Shown in pieces: positions 23,820 through 33,338 of a DNA stretch of 64,000 bases. Both the position numbers and the translations under genes were made by a program. The DNA comes from Tildeniella torsiva UHER 1998/13D (lineage in GTDB: Bacteria; Cyanobacteriota; Cyanobacteriia; Phormidesmidales; Phormidesmidaceae): positions 62,001 to 126,000 of the forward strand of contig JAHHIH010000007.1 in the NCBI GenBank assembly GCA_019358835.1, written 5' to 3'. Under the pieces are notes generated by a model. That model was given only the letters and a program-made list of their open reading frames with translations. It ran no database searches and was not told the DNA's origin. Position 1 is the stretch's first letter, and every line of letters starts with the position of its first letter.

Positions 23820-25439
23820 CTAGCTGACGGGCACTGCCACAGCTTCAGTTTCGGTAGTTGCTGCGGTCTGATCGGTGAGCCGCTTAGCTTCTAGGTAGGC
23901 GGCTAGCTGCTCCTCAATGTTCTGCCGCACAATCTGACGGAAGTCGATGAAGTGCTCAGCCTGGGCACACACCGACACATAGTTAGCGACCACCGCCGGA
24001 TAGCGCCACAGCATGATGGCCAGGTTGATCCAAAACCGCAGGCGGGTCTTGCGCAGCACGCCCTGACGCCACACCACAATCAAAAAGGCGCGAATGGTGA
24101 CCCAGTTGATATCGGGAGTACCAGCGGAGGCGGTGCGATTTTTGTAGTTGCGCTTTTGGGCCTCGCCCAGCATTAAGAAGTGGCGGAAGGTGCGGTTGAG
24201 CACCGTCAGGGGGTCGTAGAGATCCCAAAACACCTGAATGTATTCTTCGGTGATTTCTTCGATGGGCCGGGTGGGTACAAAGTTCATCAGGGTGGTCTGG
24301 TTGATGTCGGCGCTCTTGCTCAGCAGACGGCCTTCTTTTTCAAGACGGTGGGAGAGGGCCGTGTCGGGCAGGGCTTGCAACATGCTCACCAGCGCGGTGG
24401 GAATGGCGGTCTGCTCCACAAATTCGTAGATGCGCCGACCGGCCCCAGACTTTTCGCCGTCGAAGCCGACGATCAGCCCGGCCATGACCCGCAGCCCCGC
24501 CTGGGCGATGGAGATCACCGACTCCGAGAGGGGATCGCGCATGTTCTGAAACTTTTTGGTCATGTTGAGGCTGTCGTCGTCGGGGGTTTCGATGCCCAAA
24601 AAGACGGTGCCGAAGTTGCAGTCAACCATCATCTGCATCAATTCTGGGTCTTGAGCCAGATCCACCGAGGCCTCGGTAGCAAAGGAGAAGGGATAGCCGT
24701 GCTCCTCCATCCAGGGTTTCATGGCCTTGAGCAGGAGTTTGACGTTGCGCTTGTTTCCGATGAAGTTGTCGTCAACCATAAAGATGCTGCGCCGCCAGCC
24801 CAGGTCGTAGAGGCATTGCAGCTCGGCCAGCAGCTGCTCGGGGTCTTTGGTGCGGGGTTTGCGCCCGTAGAGCACAATGATGTCGCAAAACTCGCACTGG
24901 AAGGGGCAGCCCCGAGAAAACTGCACCGACATCTCGGCGTAGGCGTCCATCTCCAGCAGGTCGTAGCGGGGCACGGGGGTGCCGGTGACATCGGGCTTTT
25001 CGCCGCCCGAGCGGAAGGTGCCGCGCTGGTCGCCCCGTTCCACCGCTTCCACAAACATGGGCAGGGTGATTTCCCCTTCGTCCAAAATTAAAAAGTCGGC
25101 CCCGGCGGCCTCAGATTCTTGGGGAATAGCGGTGGGGTAGGGGCCACCTACCGCTACCAGTTTGCCGTAGCGCTTGGCGGTTTGTACGGCGTCTAAAAAG
25201 TCTACGCGGTGGACGATCATCGCCGAGATGATGACAATGTCGGCCCAGCGCCATTCGTCGTCGCGCACCTCGCGGACGTTGCGGTCTACCAGCTTGTAGT
25301 TCCAGGTTTGAGGCAAAATCGCTGCTACGGTCACTAGTCCTAAGGGGGGCAGCTGCGCCTTCAGCCCAACTAGCTCTAGCGTTTTGTCAAACGACCAAAA
25401 GCTTTGAGGAAAGCGGGGATAAACCAAAAGAATGTTCAT
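23820..25439 (-). CDS. B12-binding radical SAM protein (DUF4070, HpnP-like)
   Basis: A 539-residue protein with an N-terminal cobalamin-binding Rossmann domain (about 1-140) and a radical SAM domain with the cluster motif C178-x3-C182-x2-C185 (CPFQCEFC), then a DUF4070-type C-terminal region. Opening residues (MNILLVYPRFPQSFWSFDKT) resemble HpnP, the hopanoid C-2 methylase, but cyanobacteria hold several paralogues, so HpnP function is not proven. No hopanoid genes adjoin it. Methylation of an unactivated carbon using B12 and SAM is the likely chemistry. Confidence 0.87.
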   Translation of the reverse strand: MNILLVYPRFPQSFWSFDKTLELVGLKAQLPPLGLVTVAAILPQTWNYKLVDRNVREVRDDEWRWADIVIISAMIVHRVDFLDAVQTAKRYGKLVAVGGPYPTAIPQESEAAGADFLILDEGEITLPMFVEAVERGDQRGTFRSGGEKPDVTGTPVPRYDLLEMDAYAEMSVQFSRGCPFQCEFCDIIVLYGRKPRTKDPEQLLAELQCLYDLGWRRSIFMVDDNFIGNKRNVKLLLKAMKPWMEEHGYPFSFATEASVDLAQDPELMQMMVDCNFGTVFLGIETPDDDSLNMTKKFQNMRDPLSESVISIAQAGLRVMAGLIVGFDGEKSGAGRRIYEFVEQTAIPTALVSMLQALPDTALSHRLEKEGRLLSKSADINQTTLMNFVPTRPIEEITEEYIQVFWDLYDPLTVLNRTFRHFLMLGEAQKRNYKNRTASAGTPDINWVTIRAFLIVVWRQGVLRKTRLRFWINLAIMLWRYPAVVANYVSVCAQAEHFIDFRQIVRQNIEEQLAAYLEAKRLTDQTAATTETEAVAVPVS

Positions 25440-25722
25440 AGAGACCGTAAGGGTATTCTCGCCATGCTACGGGAGTTATCTGAAATAATCAAACGCAAAA
25501 CTTGAGAATGTGATACCTAACGGTAACAAAAACTATAGGAAAATCGGGGACGTTAGCTTTCAGACTGTTAATCTTGCTGATTGCGATCGCGGGGGTTAAA
25601 AATCGGCTTTTCCCCGACCAGATTTTACAGTCACGTCTCAGTTCCCACGTTGGATGCACCCAATCCATAGTTCTCAAGACCCATGGTTCTTAAGACGTGG
25701 GGAACAGCAATTAGTTCTCGGG

Positions 25723-27192
25723 TTAGCGACGAGCCTGGGCCGCCGCTGGTTTGCTGTTGCAGTTATCACAATGCCTACAATGTCCCAAGCGCTGCGCCTC
25801 GCTGCGAAAGCCAAACGCCACCAGCAGCGCCTGCCAGCGGCACTGACGGCTGTGGAGGAACTGGTGCATCTGCTGGCTGGCTGACGCCTGCAATTTTGCC
25901 GGTTGCCCTGGCCGGTTGGTGAGCTGGTACTGAAATGGGGTTATCCACTCTAGCTGGCCGACGCTGTGCAGCCACGACAGAGAAATTGCCCCGTGCTGAA
26001 ACCGCTGGCTAATGTCGCCCACTTCCCCCTCAGGCGGAATCTGGGCCACTAGGCGCTGGGCCTTTTGCTGGAGTGCTTGGGTTTGAGCCTCAAAGAATTT
26101 GGCCCGCTGGCGATCGCCCGGTTCCAGCCAGCCCGTCGGCTCGCTCACCAAAGTCAGGGCCTCGGCGGTATTGCCATCGCGCCCGGCCCTTCCCACCTCC
26201 TGCACATACTCTGTAATGGTGCAGGGGGCTTGGTAGTGCACCACCCAGCGGGTATTGGATTTTGAAATTCCCATGCCAAAGGCCGAGGTGCAGACCACGA
26301 ACTGGAGTTTGTCGGCCATCCAGTCGGCTTCGATCTGGCGGCGATCGCGACTGCTCAACCCAGCGTGGTAGGGCGCTACTCGATAGCGATCGCTTAACTG
26401 CTGGGCCAGTGCTTCGCTGTCTTTGCGAGTGCGGACGTAGACCAACCCCGCTTGGCTAGGATGCTGCTCTAGATACCGCTTTAGTGCGCCCTTGCGCTGG
26501 CCCTCGCTGACCACGGCTTTTACCCGCAGGTTTAGGTTAGGGCGGTGGGGGTTGAGCCGCACCACCTGGGGCGACTGAAGCTGTAGCACCTCGCGCAGAA
26601 CGGTTTGAGCTTCGGGGTCGGCAGTGGCGGTAAAAGCGGCAATGGGTAGGGTGCTGCCGGGTGGGCGGCAGTCTAGCAAAGCTTTTCGCACCGTTCCCAG
26701 GCGGCGATAGGCAGGGCGAAAGGTCTCTCCCCACTGCACCAGGCAGTGAGCCTCATCCAAAATTAGGCCGTTGAGCCGGAGTGTGGGTTGGCAAAGCCGC
26801 TCCCAAACCGGCGGGCTGAGCAGGGTTTCGGGGGAAACGTAGAGCAGCCGCAGTTCTTGCCGTTCTAGCGCCCTGAGGGTGCGGTGGCGCTGGGGCGGCG
26901 GCAGTTGGCTGTGGAGAGTGGCGGCGGGCAGGGCCTTGTCACACAGATCTTGCACCTGATTTTCCATCAGCGCTACCAGGGGCGACACCACCAGCGTCAG
27001 CCCCGATTGCAGCAGCGCTGGTAGCTGAAAACAGACCGATTTACCACCACCAGTAGGCAAAACGACCAGAATATCTTGACGATTGAGCAATGCTCGGATG
27101 ATTGCATCCTGGGGTGGGCGAAAGTCGCTGTAGCCCCAAATCTGCTGAAATGCCTGGAGCACTTCGGCCCAGGCTACGGACTGTTCTGTCAT
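25723..27192 (-). CDS. recQ: RecQ-type ATP-dependent DNA helicase
   Basis: A superfamily 2 helicase of about 489 residues unwinding DNA in recombination and repair. Motifs in order: Walker A TGGGKS (near residue 47), DEAHC motif II, the SAT-like FTATA motif III, and QEVGRAGRDG motif VI. The C-terminus has the RecQ zinc-binding remnant (SRQCRW ... HCRHCDNC) but no HRDC domain, so this is a short RecQ. The frame opens at a GTG two codons earlier; the ATG at 27192 (MTEQSVAWAEV) seems better. Confidence 0.9.
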   Translation of the reverse strand: MTEQSVAWAEVLQAFQQIWGYSDFRPPQDAIIRALLNRQDILVVLPTGGGKSVCFQLPALLQSGLTLVVSPLVALMENQVQDLCDKALPAATLHSQLPPPQRHRTLRALERQELRLLYVSPETLLSPPVWERLCQPTLRLNGLILDEAHCLVQWGETFRPAYRRLGTVRKALLDCRPPGSTLPIAAFTATADPEAQTVLREVLQLQSPQVVRLNPHRPNLNLRVKAVVSEGQRKGALKRYLEQHPSQAGLVYVRTRKDSEALAQQLSDRYRVAPYHAGLSSRDRRQIEADWMADKLQFVVCTSAFGMGISKSNTRWVVHYQAPCTITEYVQEVGRAGRDGNTAEALTLVSEPTGWLEPGDRQRAKFFEAQTQALQQKAQRLVAQIPPEGEVGDISQRFQHGAISLSWLHSVGQLEWITPFQYQLTNRPGQPAKLQASASQQMHQFLHSRQCRWQALLVAFGFRSEAQRLGHCRHCDNCNSKPAAAQARR

Positions 27193-27281
27193 CGCCACAC
27201 CCTGAATTGTGCCTTCAGAATGCCCAGGTCAGCCTTGCAATTCAGCCCAGGGTTGGCAGCTCACATATTTGGCGGCTCGCA

Positions 27282-27325
27282 TATAAGGAAGGGGATCGCG
27301 CCTAAACACGATCCCCTTCCTTATA
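27282..27325. terminator. Perfect 17-bp hairpin between the barrel-protein gene and recQ
   Basis: TATAAGGAAGGGGATCG pairs perfectly with CGATCCCCTTCCTTATA around a 10-nt loop. It lies after the stop of the outer-membrane barrel gene and before recQ on the same strand. There is no strong T tract, so it may be a terminator, a processing site or a transcript-stabilising element. Confidence 0.5.
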
Positions 27326-27381
27326 AATGGCTACCGTTGCCCCAGCAGAGCATTGGCAGCTGGGTGGTTTATCCCTAAGTC

Positions 27382-28191
27382 TTATTCAAAGATGAAGGGG
27401 AAGTTGTAGCCAACGCCCAGGGAGATGCCCAGGGCAAAGCCGCTGGTGACGCGGAAGTTGCCCACGGCGTTAAAGGTAAAGTCGCGGGAGATGGGTACGT
27501 CGGCCCCAGCGTTGATCAGCAGACCCACATCGCCACTGGTGGGAATTTCGACCCCGGCCCCAACGTAGGGCTGGGCGCGGAAACCGCCGTAGCTAACGGT
27601 GTTGAAGTTGTAGGTCACCGGAATCGTAAAGCTCGATCGGTCGTTGGTGATGGTAGCCCCAGGCCGCACCGAGAAGCGGGGGCCAAGGGAAATTTTGCTG
27701 ATGACATTAAAACCAAAGCTAGACAGGGCGCTGTTGTCGCGGTTGCCGATGCCGATGTTGCCGCCCACGCCCAGGTAGGCGGGAGTGATTTCGTAAGCGG
27801 CGCGGGTACTTTGGGCCAGGTCAATAGAATCGCTGGCGGCGGGAGCGGTTTCAATCGTGGCAGCCATCAAAGCCGACTCAATATCGGCGGTGGTGAACAA
27901 GCCATTGTCAGCGGCGAGGGGCTCGGCGTCGGGCAGTGCCAGCAGGCTGGCATCCGACTCCATGGGTGCCACCGGAGCGATCGCCTCTAGGGTGGCGGGC
28001 ACTTCAGCGGCGGTACTGTCGTCAATTACAACCGGCTCGGTGGCGGCTTCGGCAGTGACGTCGGCTGATTCAGCGACAGGGTTTTGGGCCAGCTCTAGCT
28101 CGGCCAGGGGGGTGTTGGCTAGGGCTGGGGCGGCCATACCGGCTACCGCCACCAGGCTTAGGCCCAGGGAAACTTGCTTGAGATACGCCAT
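27382..28191 (-). CDS. Outer-membrane beta-barrel protein
   Basis: About 269 residues: a signal peptide ending in ALA-N, a long Ala/Glu/Pro/Val-rich acidic linker (about 30-125), then a domain of alternating hydrophobic and Gly-rich strands ending in the aromatic YNFPFIFE, as expected for an outer-membrane beta barrel. The frame opens at a GTG within the Shine-Dalgarno; ATG 28191 (MAYLKQVSLG) has GAGGAG upstream. Porin or surface adhesin-like roles are possible; the function is unknown. Confidence 0.78.
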   Translation of the reverse strand: MAYLKQVSLGLSLVAVAGMAAPALANTPLAELELAQNPVAESADVTAEAATEPVVIDDSTAAEVPATLEAIAPVAPMESDASLLALPDAEPLAADNGLFTTADIESALMAATIETAPAASDSIDLAQSTRAAYEITPAYLGVGGNIGIGNRDNSALSSFGFNVISKISLGPRFSVRPGATITNDRSSFTIPVTYNFNTVSYGGFRAQPYVGAGVEIPTSGDVGLLINAGADVPISRDFTFNAVGNFRVTSGFALGISLGVGYNFPFIFE

Positions 28192-28474
28192 GATTTCGTT
28201 CACTCCTCAGATTTTTAACGGTCAAGTCTCATTGGCCGAACGCCAACGATTGATCACACTTGAAATCGCAACACCGTAGCTAGATTTGGGAAAATTTATC
28301 AAACAATTCCCGTTGCCACAGATTCACACACCACATGTGCCTCTGAAATTGGCTGAATTGTACCATCTTCAACCTAGAGTCGAGGCTATGTTGACAACAT
28401 TTTGCACCCACCTACGATAGACGCGACTCTGCACTAAGACAGATCAAATTTAGGGGCAGTCAGCGATTTGAAAG

Positions 28475-29422
28475 TTAACCCCCAACCCCTGCGCTGACCA
28501 TATGTTGAGCTATGAGACTGGCCAGCTGGGGCAAGATGTGCCGTTTTTTGCTGTGCCCAGAACCTTCGATAAAGGCCACCACCAGGCTAGGCGTGCCGTC
28601 GGGCAGCTCCACGTAGGCGGCATCGTGGCGCACTTTGCTGGTGTAGCCCGCTTTTGAGTAGATCTGAGTGCTAGGGGGGAAGCCTTCCCCTAAAAAGCCG
28701 GTAAACTGGTCTTCTTCGCCAGGTTCGGGCAGAGCGGTGGGTCGGGAACGCGCCATCAGCGAGAGCATGGTCTGCGATCGCGCCGCCGATACCGCCACCC
28801 CGCCCGCAATGCTGTGGAGCAGCCGGGCCACAGCGTTGGTGGTGAGCCGATTGCGGTTCTCGTAGTGCTCGCCCACAAAAGCTCGCTCGCGGCCATAGGG
28901 GCCATCGCCCCAGGGCTTTTGGTTCATATTCACCCCCACCAGCTCGGGCCACTGAAGCGACTGAAAGAAGCGGTTGACGATGTTGCGTTGGTAGCACCAG
29001 GTTTCAAAGGGGCCGGGGGGCAGCTCTGGGCCACTAGTGGTGCCGCTGAGCATATCAACCACTAGCGCCGTGGCATCGTTGCTAGAGTCCACAATCATGT
29101 CCTTCAGCGCCCGATCCAGCTCGGCTGAGGGCGGAATCATCCCCTGTTCAACCCACTCGTGGGCGGCCACCAAATAAAACAGCTTCACAACGCTGGCCGG
29201 GTAAATTAGCTCAACTCCCCGGTAGCTGGCTCCCCGAGGGCGGTGCTGCCAAAAATCATCCGCACTTAGGGCACCGCCGGTATTGACAATGTAGGGCGGG
29301 GCATAGACCACCCAGGTGACGGCAATTTGAGTCGGCGTCAGCGAAAACTCGGCCCGCACCTGCTCTAGCATCTGCTCTAGGGTCGTTTGCAGGTTGGGGT
29401 CGGGGGCAAAAAATGTCGTCAT
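28475..29422 (-). CDS. Class A beta-lactamase-like serine hydrolase
   Basis: A 315-residue protein with the serine hydrolase motif SxxK (Ser77-Val-Val-Lys80 in YPASVVKLFY), an SxN-like SSNDAT motif, and KAG (KAGYTSK) in the third conserved position. These fit class A beta-lactamases, but no signal peptide is visible, so it may instead act on cell-internal peptides or esters. Relatives in cyanobacteria start MTFF-like, matching ATG 29422. The frame extends upstream through the repeat tract, giving a spurious Pro-rich N-terminus. Confidence 0.8.
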   Translation of the reverse strand: MTTFFAPDPNLQTTLEQMLEQVRAEFSLTPTQIAVTWVVYAPPYIVNTGGALSADDFWQHRPRGASYRGVELIYPASVVKLFYLVAAHEWVEQGMIPPSAELDRALKDMIVDSSNDATALVVDMLSGTTSGPELPPGPFETWCYQRNIVNRFFQSLQWPELVGVNMNQKPWGDGPYGRERAFVGEHYENRNRLTTNAVARLLHSIAGGVAVSAARSQTMLSLMARSRPTALPEPGEEDQFTGFLGEGFPPSTQIYSKAGYTSKVRHDAAYVELPDGTPSLVVAFIEGSGHSKKRHILPQLASLIAQHMVSAGVGG

Positions 29423-29477
29423 GGCCAGGGCTTGTGTTCTGGGTAACCGCTTGTGGAGCAAATCATCCTTCACCATA

Positions 29478-29590
29478 GCGGGGTATGGGTGCGGGGGTAT
29501 GGGTTTGGGGGTGAGGGGTATGGGGTGGGTGGGCATTCTGAAGAACCTATTCCCTATTCCCTACTCCCTACCCCCTACCCCCTACCCCTC
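29478..29590. repeat. G-rich/C-rich inverted low-complexity repeat
   Basis: A G-rich half (GGGTATGGGTGCGGGGG and similar, about 29478-29533) faces a C-rich half (CTATTCCCTACTCCCTACCC and similar, about 29549-29590), so the tract can fold into a long imperfect hairpin or quadruplex/i-motif. It fills most of the gap between two divergent genes, whose promoters must lie in or around it. Confidence 0.7.
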
Positions 29591-29639
29591 TCAATTCATC
29601 CTGGCCCAGTATATAGATCATCCTGTTGGAGGTTGGGTT

Positions 29640-30404
29640 GTGCAAATTAAACGCCGCGAGGTGGGGTTGACCGTAGACGACAGCCTAATGCGGCTCTATG
29701 TGGTGGAACCCGTCGTTCCTGGCCAGTATCCGGGCATTTTGTTCTACTCAGACATTTACCAGCTAGGCGGGCCGATTCTGCGGCTGGCCGATCGCCTAGC
29801 CGGATACGGCTACGTGGTGGCGGCCCCGGAGATCTTTCATCGGCTAGAGCCTCTCGGCACCGTGATTGAACCAAATGACCTGGGTCGCCTGCGAGGCAAC
29901 GATGCCGCCAGCCGTACGGAGGTTGCCCAGTACGATGCTGATGCGATCGCAGCGCTGAATTGGCTTCAGTCCTCAGCCGCCGTCACCCCTGGCCAGCTAG
30001 GGACGTTGGGCTTTTGCATTGGCGGCCATCTTGCCTGTCGGGCAGCGCTGAAACCTGGGGTTCAGGCGGCGGTGTGCTGCTATCCAACGGGGATCCACAG
30101 CGGTAAGCTGGGCAAAGATAAGGCCAACACCCTGGAGCGCTTGGGCGATCTCAAGGCCAATCTGCTGTTGATTTTTGGAGATCAAGATCCCCATGTGCCC
30201 GCCGAGGGACGCGACACGATTCTCAGTGTCCTGGCCACCGCGAATGTTGCTCACAAAACCCTGGTTTACCCTGCCAATCACACCTTTATGCGCGACGATG
30301 GCTACCGCTATGACCCCGCCGCTACCGACGCGGCCTGGGTGAAGGTGGTAACCTTCTTGGCCAGGAGTTTCGGCATCACCGCACCGCCGGGCTCGAACTC
30401 TTGA
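29640..30404 (+). CDS. Dienelactone hydrolase family protein
   Basis: An alpha/beta hydrolase of about 254 residues with the dienelactone hydrolase catalytic layout: nucleophile Cys126 in GFCIGGH, an Asp in FGDQDPHVP (181 or 183), and His214 in NHTF. It probably hydrolyses an ester or lactone in the cytoplasm; the natural substrate is unknown. The GTG at 29640 gives MQIKRREVGL, the usual family start. The open frame upstream runs through repeat DNA. Confidence 0.85.
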   Translation: MQIKRREVGLTVDDSLMRLYVVEPVVPGQYPGILFYSDIYQLGGPILRLADRLAGYGYVVAAPEIFHRLEPLGTVIEPNDLGRLRGNDAASRTEVAQYDADAIAALNWLQSSAAVTPGQLGTLGFCIGGHLACRAALKPGVQAAVCCYPTGIHSGKLGKDKANTLERLGDLKANLLLIFGDQDPHVPAEGRDTILSVLATANVAHKTLVYPANHTFMRDDGYRYDPAATDAAWVKVVTFLARSFGITAPPGSNS

Positions 30405-30668
30405 CGGTGGACTGGGTATGTTAGGTCAGGGCTGGGGGCAGGCATTCTGTGCAAATCGCAACTTTCTGTTCTACGACCTGGGGTATACGGTTAGAGTAAT
30501 GAGATATTTAGCAGGCCCGCTGACGCCTCGGCGAGAGGGTGCTGCGGGGAATGATTCCGCTTTCGACTGGCCGCGCTTGGTAGACTAGCCCTGCATTACC
30601 CCTCAACTTACCCAGGCGGCTGACTGTGCCCATTGCTTTTCCATCTGCCACGCTTGAGTAGGGTTCCC

Positions 30669-33209
30669 ATGGCACCTCAGATCGATCGCAGCATGATTAC
30701 CGCGCTGTCGCTGGTTAACCAGACCAGCTCTCTCACTAACCGGGTGCGCGATCTGCCGACCCCGCAGTTTATCAGCCTGCTCGACCAAATTACGGCGGAG
30801 TTCGAGCATTTTCTGCGCGCCATCGACATGATCAACAACGAGTCGTTGGAGGTCATGCTGGAGCAAATCTTAGAGGCGTTTACCCTCAAAATCGGCCAAA
30901 TACTCCAGGCTGAGCGCACCACCATCTTCATGGTGGATCAGGAGAAGCAGGAGCTGTGGTCAAAAATTGCCCAGGGGGACGGGGAGCGATCGCTCGAAAT
31001 TCGCGTGCCTATGGCCAAGGGCATCTCGGGCTTCGTGGCCACCCACGTGCTGCCGCTGAATATTCCCGATGCCTACGCCGACGATCGCTTTGACCCCACC
31101 CACGACAAAAAGACCGGCTACCGCACCCGTAGCATTCTCTGCATGCCGGTACTGAGCAAAAAAACCGACAATATTGTGGCGGTGGTGCAGCTGCTCAACA
31201 AGCTCAATAACCATCCCTTCGACGAGCAAGACGAGCGCCATTTCAAAGAGTTTGCCGAGTCGCTGGGGGTCATCCTCGAAAGCTGCAACTCCTTTTATAT
31301 TGCGGCCCGCAACCAAAAAGGCGTTGCTGCCCTGCTGAAAGCGATCTCGTCTTTAGAGCAGAGCCTAGATTTAGAAAAAACCCTGCAATCGGTGATGGGC
31401 GAAGCCCGCCAGCTAATGCAGGCCGATCGCAGCACCCTGTGGCTGATCGACGAAGAGAGTGGCGAACTGTGGTCGAAGGTCAAGTCTGGGGATGGCAAAT
31501 CCCTGGTAGAGCTGCGGATTCCGAGCGACACGGGCATTGTCGGCCATGTGGCCACCACGGGCGAGGTCTTAAACATCCCCGATGCCTATCAGGATCCCCG
31601 CTTTAACCCTGATGCCGACAAGCGCACCGGCTACCGCACCCGCAATATTCTCTGCATGCCGGTGTTTGACTCGGGCGGTCGGCTGATCGCGGTCACCCAG
31701 CTAATCAACAAGGCCCAGGGCACCTTCACCACCTCCGACGAAGCCTTTATGCGGGCCTTCAACATTCAGGCCGGTGTTGCCCTAGAGAATGCCAAGCTGT
31801 TTGAGAGCGTCTTGGTCGAGAAGCAGTACCAAAAAGACATTCTGCAAAGCCTCTCCGATGCGGTGATCTCCACCGATATGGAGGGGCGCATTGTTACCAT
31901 CAACGATGCCGCCCTCCAGCTGATCGGCTGCCCCGAAGACACCGACCACAGCCGCACGATTCGCGATCGCTGGGGTACGGCCCTACTCCACCGCCCGGTG
32001 TGGGAGGCGATCCCCATCGAGAGCCTGCGCTGTCGCATCGAAGACAGCCTGAGCACTGGAGCGCGTCACTACGTGCCGGAGCAGAGTCTGCGGGTGGCGA
32101 TCGCCCCCGGCCCCGGCACCGAGCTCGACCCCATTTCTGAGCTGGCCCTGCCCGATAGCGACAACCCCGATCTCTACCGCCCTTGGGGCGACCCGGCCGC
32201 GACTCCGGTGCCCAAAGCGGTGGTGCAGAACTTCGAGCGCAGCATCAACCTCACCGTCAACCCCCTGACCAACCCCGAGGGCGGCGTGCTGGGCGGCCTG
32301 CTCGTGCTCGAAGACATTAGCCAGGAAAAGCGGATGAAGAGCACCCTCTACCGCTACATGACCCCCGGCGTGGCCGAGCGGGTCATGGCACTGGGCGACG
32401 ATCTGCTGATGAAGGGCGAGCGCAAAGACGTGACGGTGCTCTTTTCAGATATTCGCGGCTACACCACCCTGACCGAAGACCTGGAAGCCGACAAAGTCGT
32501 CGAAATGCTCAACGCCTATTTCGAAACTATGGTGGAGTCGGTGTTTCACTTCGAGGGCACCCTCGACAAGTTCATTGGCGACGCGCTGATGGCGGTGTTT
32601 GGTGCGCCTCTGCCCCTCACTAACCATGCCTGGGCCGCCGTGCAGAGCGCCCTCGACATGCGGCGACGGCTGGCCAAGTTTAACGATGAACGCGGTGTTT
32701 TAGGACAGCCCAAAATTCGCATTGGCATTGGTGTCAGCTCCGGCGAGGTGGTCTCGGGCAACATTGGCTCCCAGCGCAAAATGGAGTACACCGTGATTGG
32801 CGACGGGGTCAACCTCAGCTCTCGCCTGGAGGGGGTGACTAAAGAGTACGGCTGTGACATTGTGATCAGCGAGTACACCTACGCCCTCTGCGCCGATCGC
32901 ATCTGGGCCAGAGAACTCGACCGCACCCAGGTCAAAGGCAAACAGCGGGCCGTGGGCATCTACGAACTCATCGACCAGCGCGATACCCCCCTCACCGCCG
33001 ATACCGAAGCCTTTCTCGACCTCTACGCCCAGGCCCGCAGCGCCTACACTGCGATGCAGTTTGAGCAGGCCCTGAACCTCTTCAGCCAGGCCCAGCAGAT
33101 GCGGCCTGACGACAAAGCTGTGACTGTGCACCTGAGCCGCGCCCGGCAGTACCTGGTGCAGCCGCCCCCCGACGATTGGGATGGGGTTTACATCATGACC
33201 ACAAAGTAA
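30669..33209 (+). CDS. Tandem-GAF, PAS and class III adenylate cyclase (CyaB1-like)
   Basis: An 846-residue signalling enzyme making cAMP. Order: N-terminal helices, GAF-A (about 60-215), GAF-B (about 230-385), a PAS-like domain (about 395-540), the cyclase catalytic domain (about 575-770), and a C-terminal TPR-like segment. GAF-A and GAF-B both have the NKxnF-x3-DE motif typical of cyclic-nucleotide-binding GAF domains (NKLNNHPFDEQDE; NKAQGTFTTSDE). Asp594 in SDIRGYT and the Asp in KFIGDALMAVFG fit the two metal ligands, and the adenine-selecting Lys is present (DKFIGD). The layout matches Anabaena CyaB1. cAMP feedback through the GAF domains is inferred. Confidence 0.92.
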   Translation: MAPQIDRSMITALSLVNQTSSLTNRVRDLPTPQFISLLDQITAEFEHFLRAIDMINNESLEVMLEQILEAFTLKIGQILQAERTTIFMVDQEKQELWSKIAQGDGERSLEIRVPMAKGISGFVATHVLPLNIPDAYADDRFDPTHDKKTGYRTRSILCMPVLSKKTDNIVAVVQLLNKLNNHPFDEQDERHFKEFAESLGVILESCNSFYIAARNQKGVAALLKAISSLEQSLDLEKTLQSVMGEARQLMQADRSTLWLIDEESGELWSKVKSGDGKSLVELRIPSDTGIVGHVATTGEVLNIPDAYQDPRFNPDADKRTGYRTRNILCMPVFDSGGRLIAVTQLINKAQGTFTTSDEAFMRAFNIQAGVALENAKLFESVLVEKQYQKDILQSLSDAVISTDMEGRIVTINDAALQLIGCPEDTDHSRTIRDRWGTALLHRPVWEAIPIESLRCRIEDSLSTGARHYVPEQSLRVAIAPGPGTELDPISELALPDSDNPDLYRPWGDPAATPVPKAVVQNFERSINLTVNPLTNPEGGVLGGLLVLEDISQEKRMKSTLYRYMTPGVAERVMALGDDLLMKGERKDVTVLFSDIRGYTTLTEDLEADKVVEMLNAYFETMVESVFHFEGTLDKFIGDALMAVFGAPLPLTNHAWAAVQSALDMRRRLAKFNDERGVLGQPKIRIGIGVSSGEVVSGNIGSQRKMEYTVIGDGVNLSSRLEGVTKEYGCDIVISEYTYALCADRIWARELDRTQVKGKQRAVGIYELIDQRDTPLTADTEAFLDLYAQARSAYTAMQFEQALNLFSQAQQMRPDDKAVTVHLSRARQYLVQPPPDDWDGVYIMTTK

Positions 33210-33338
33210 GGCCAGCCCGACAGTGGGGTAGGGGCATCCTCCCCCGCCCACCTATCGCAGCGGTCGTAAACCCGGTAGGATGGAGGATGTGTTCAAAACG
33301 AACACTTTTAGGTCGTTCTGTCGTCGATGAACCCACGC

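Noticed and set aside
24180-25091. Plus-strand open frame (303 codons) opposite the radical SAM gene
   Set aside because: The minus strand encodes a full B12-binding radical SAM protein with its cluster motif; the plus-strand product has no domain and is a shadow.
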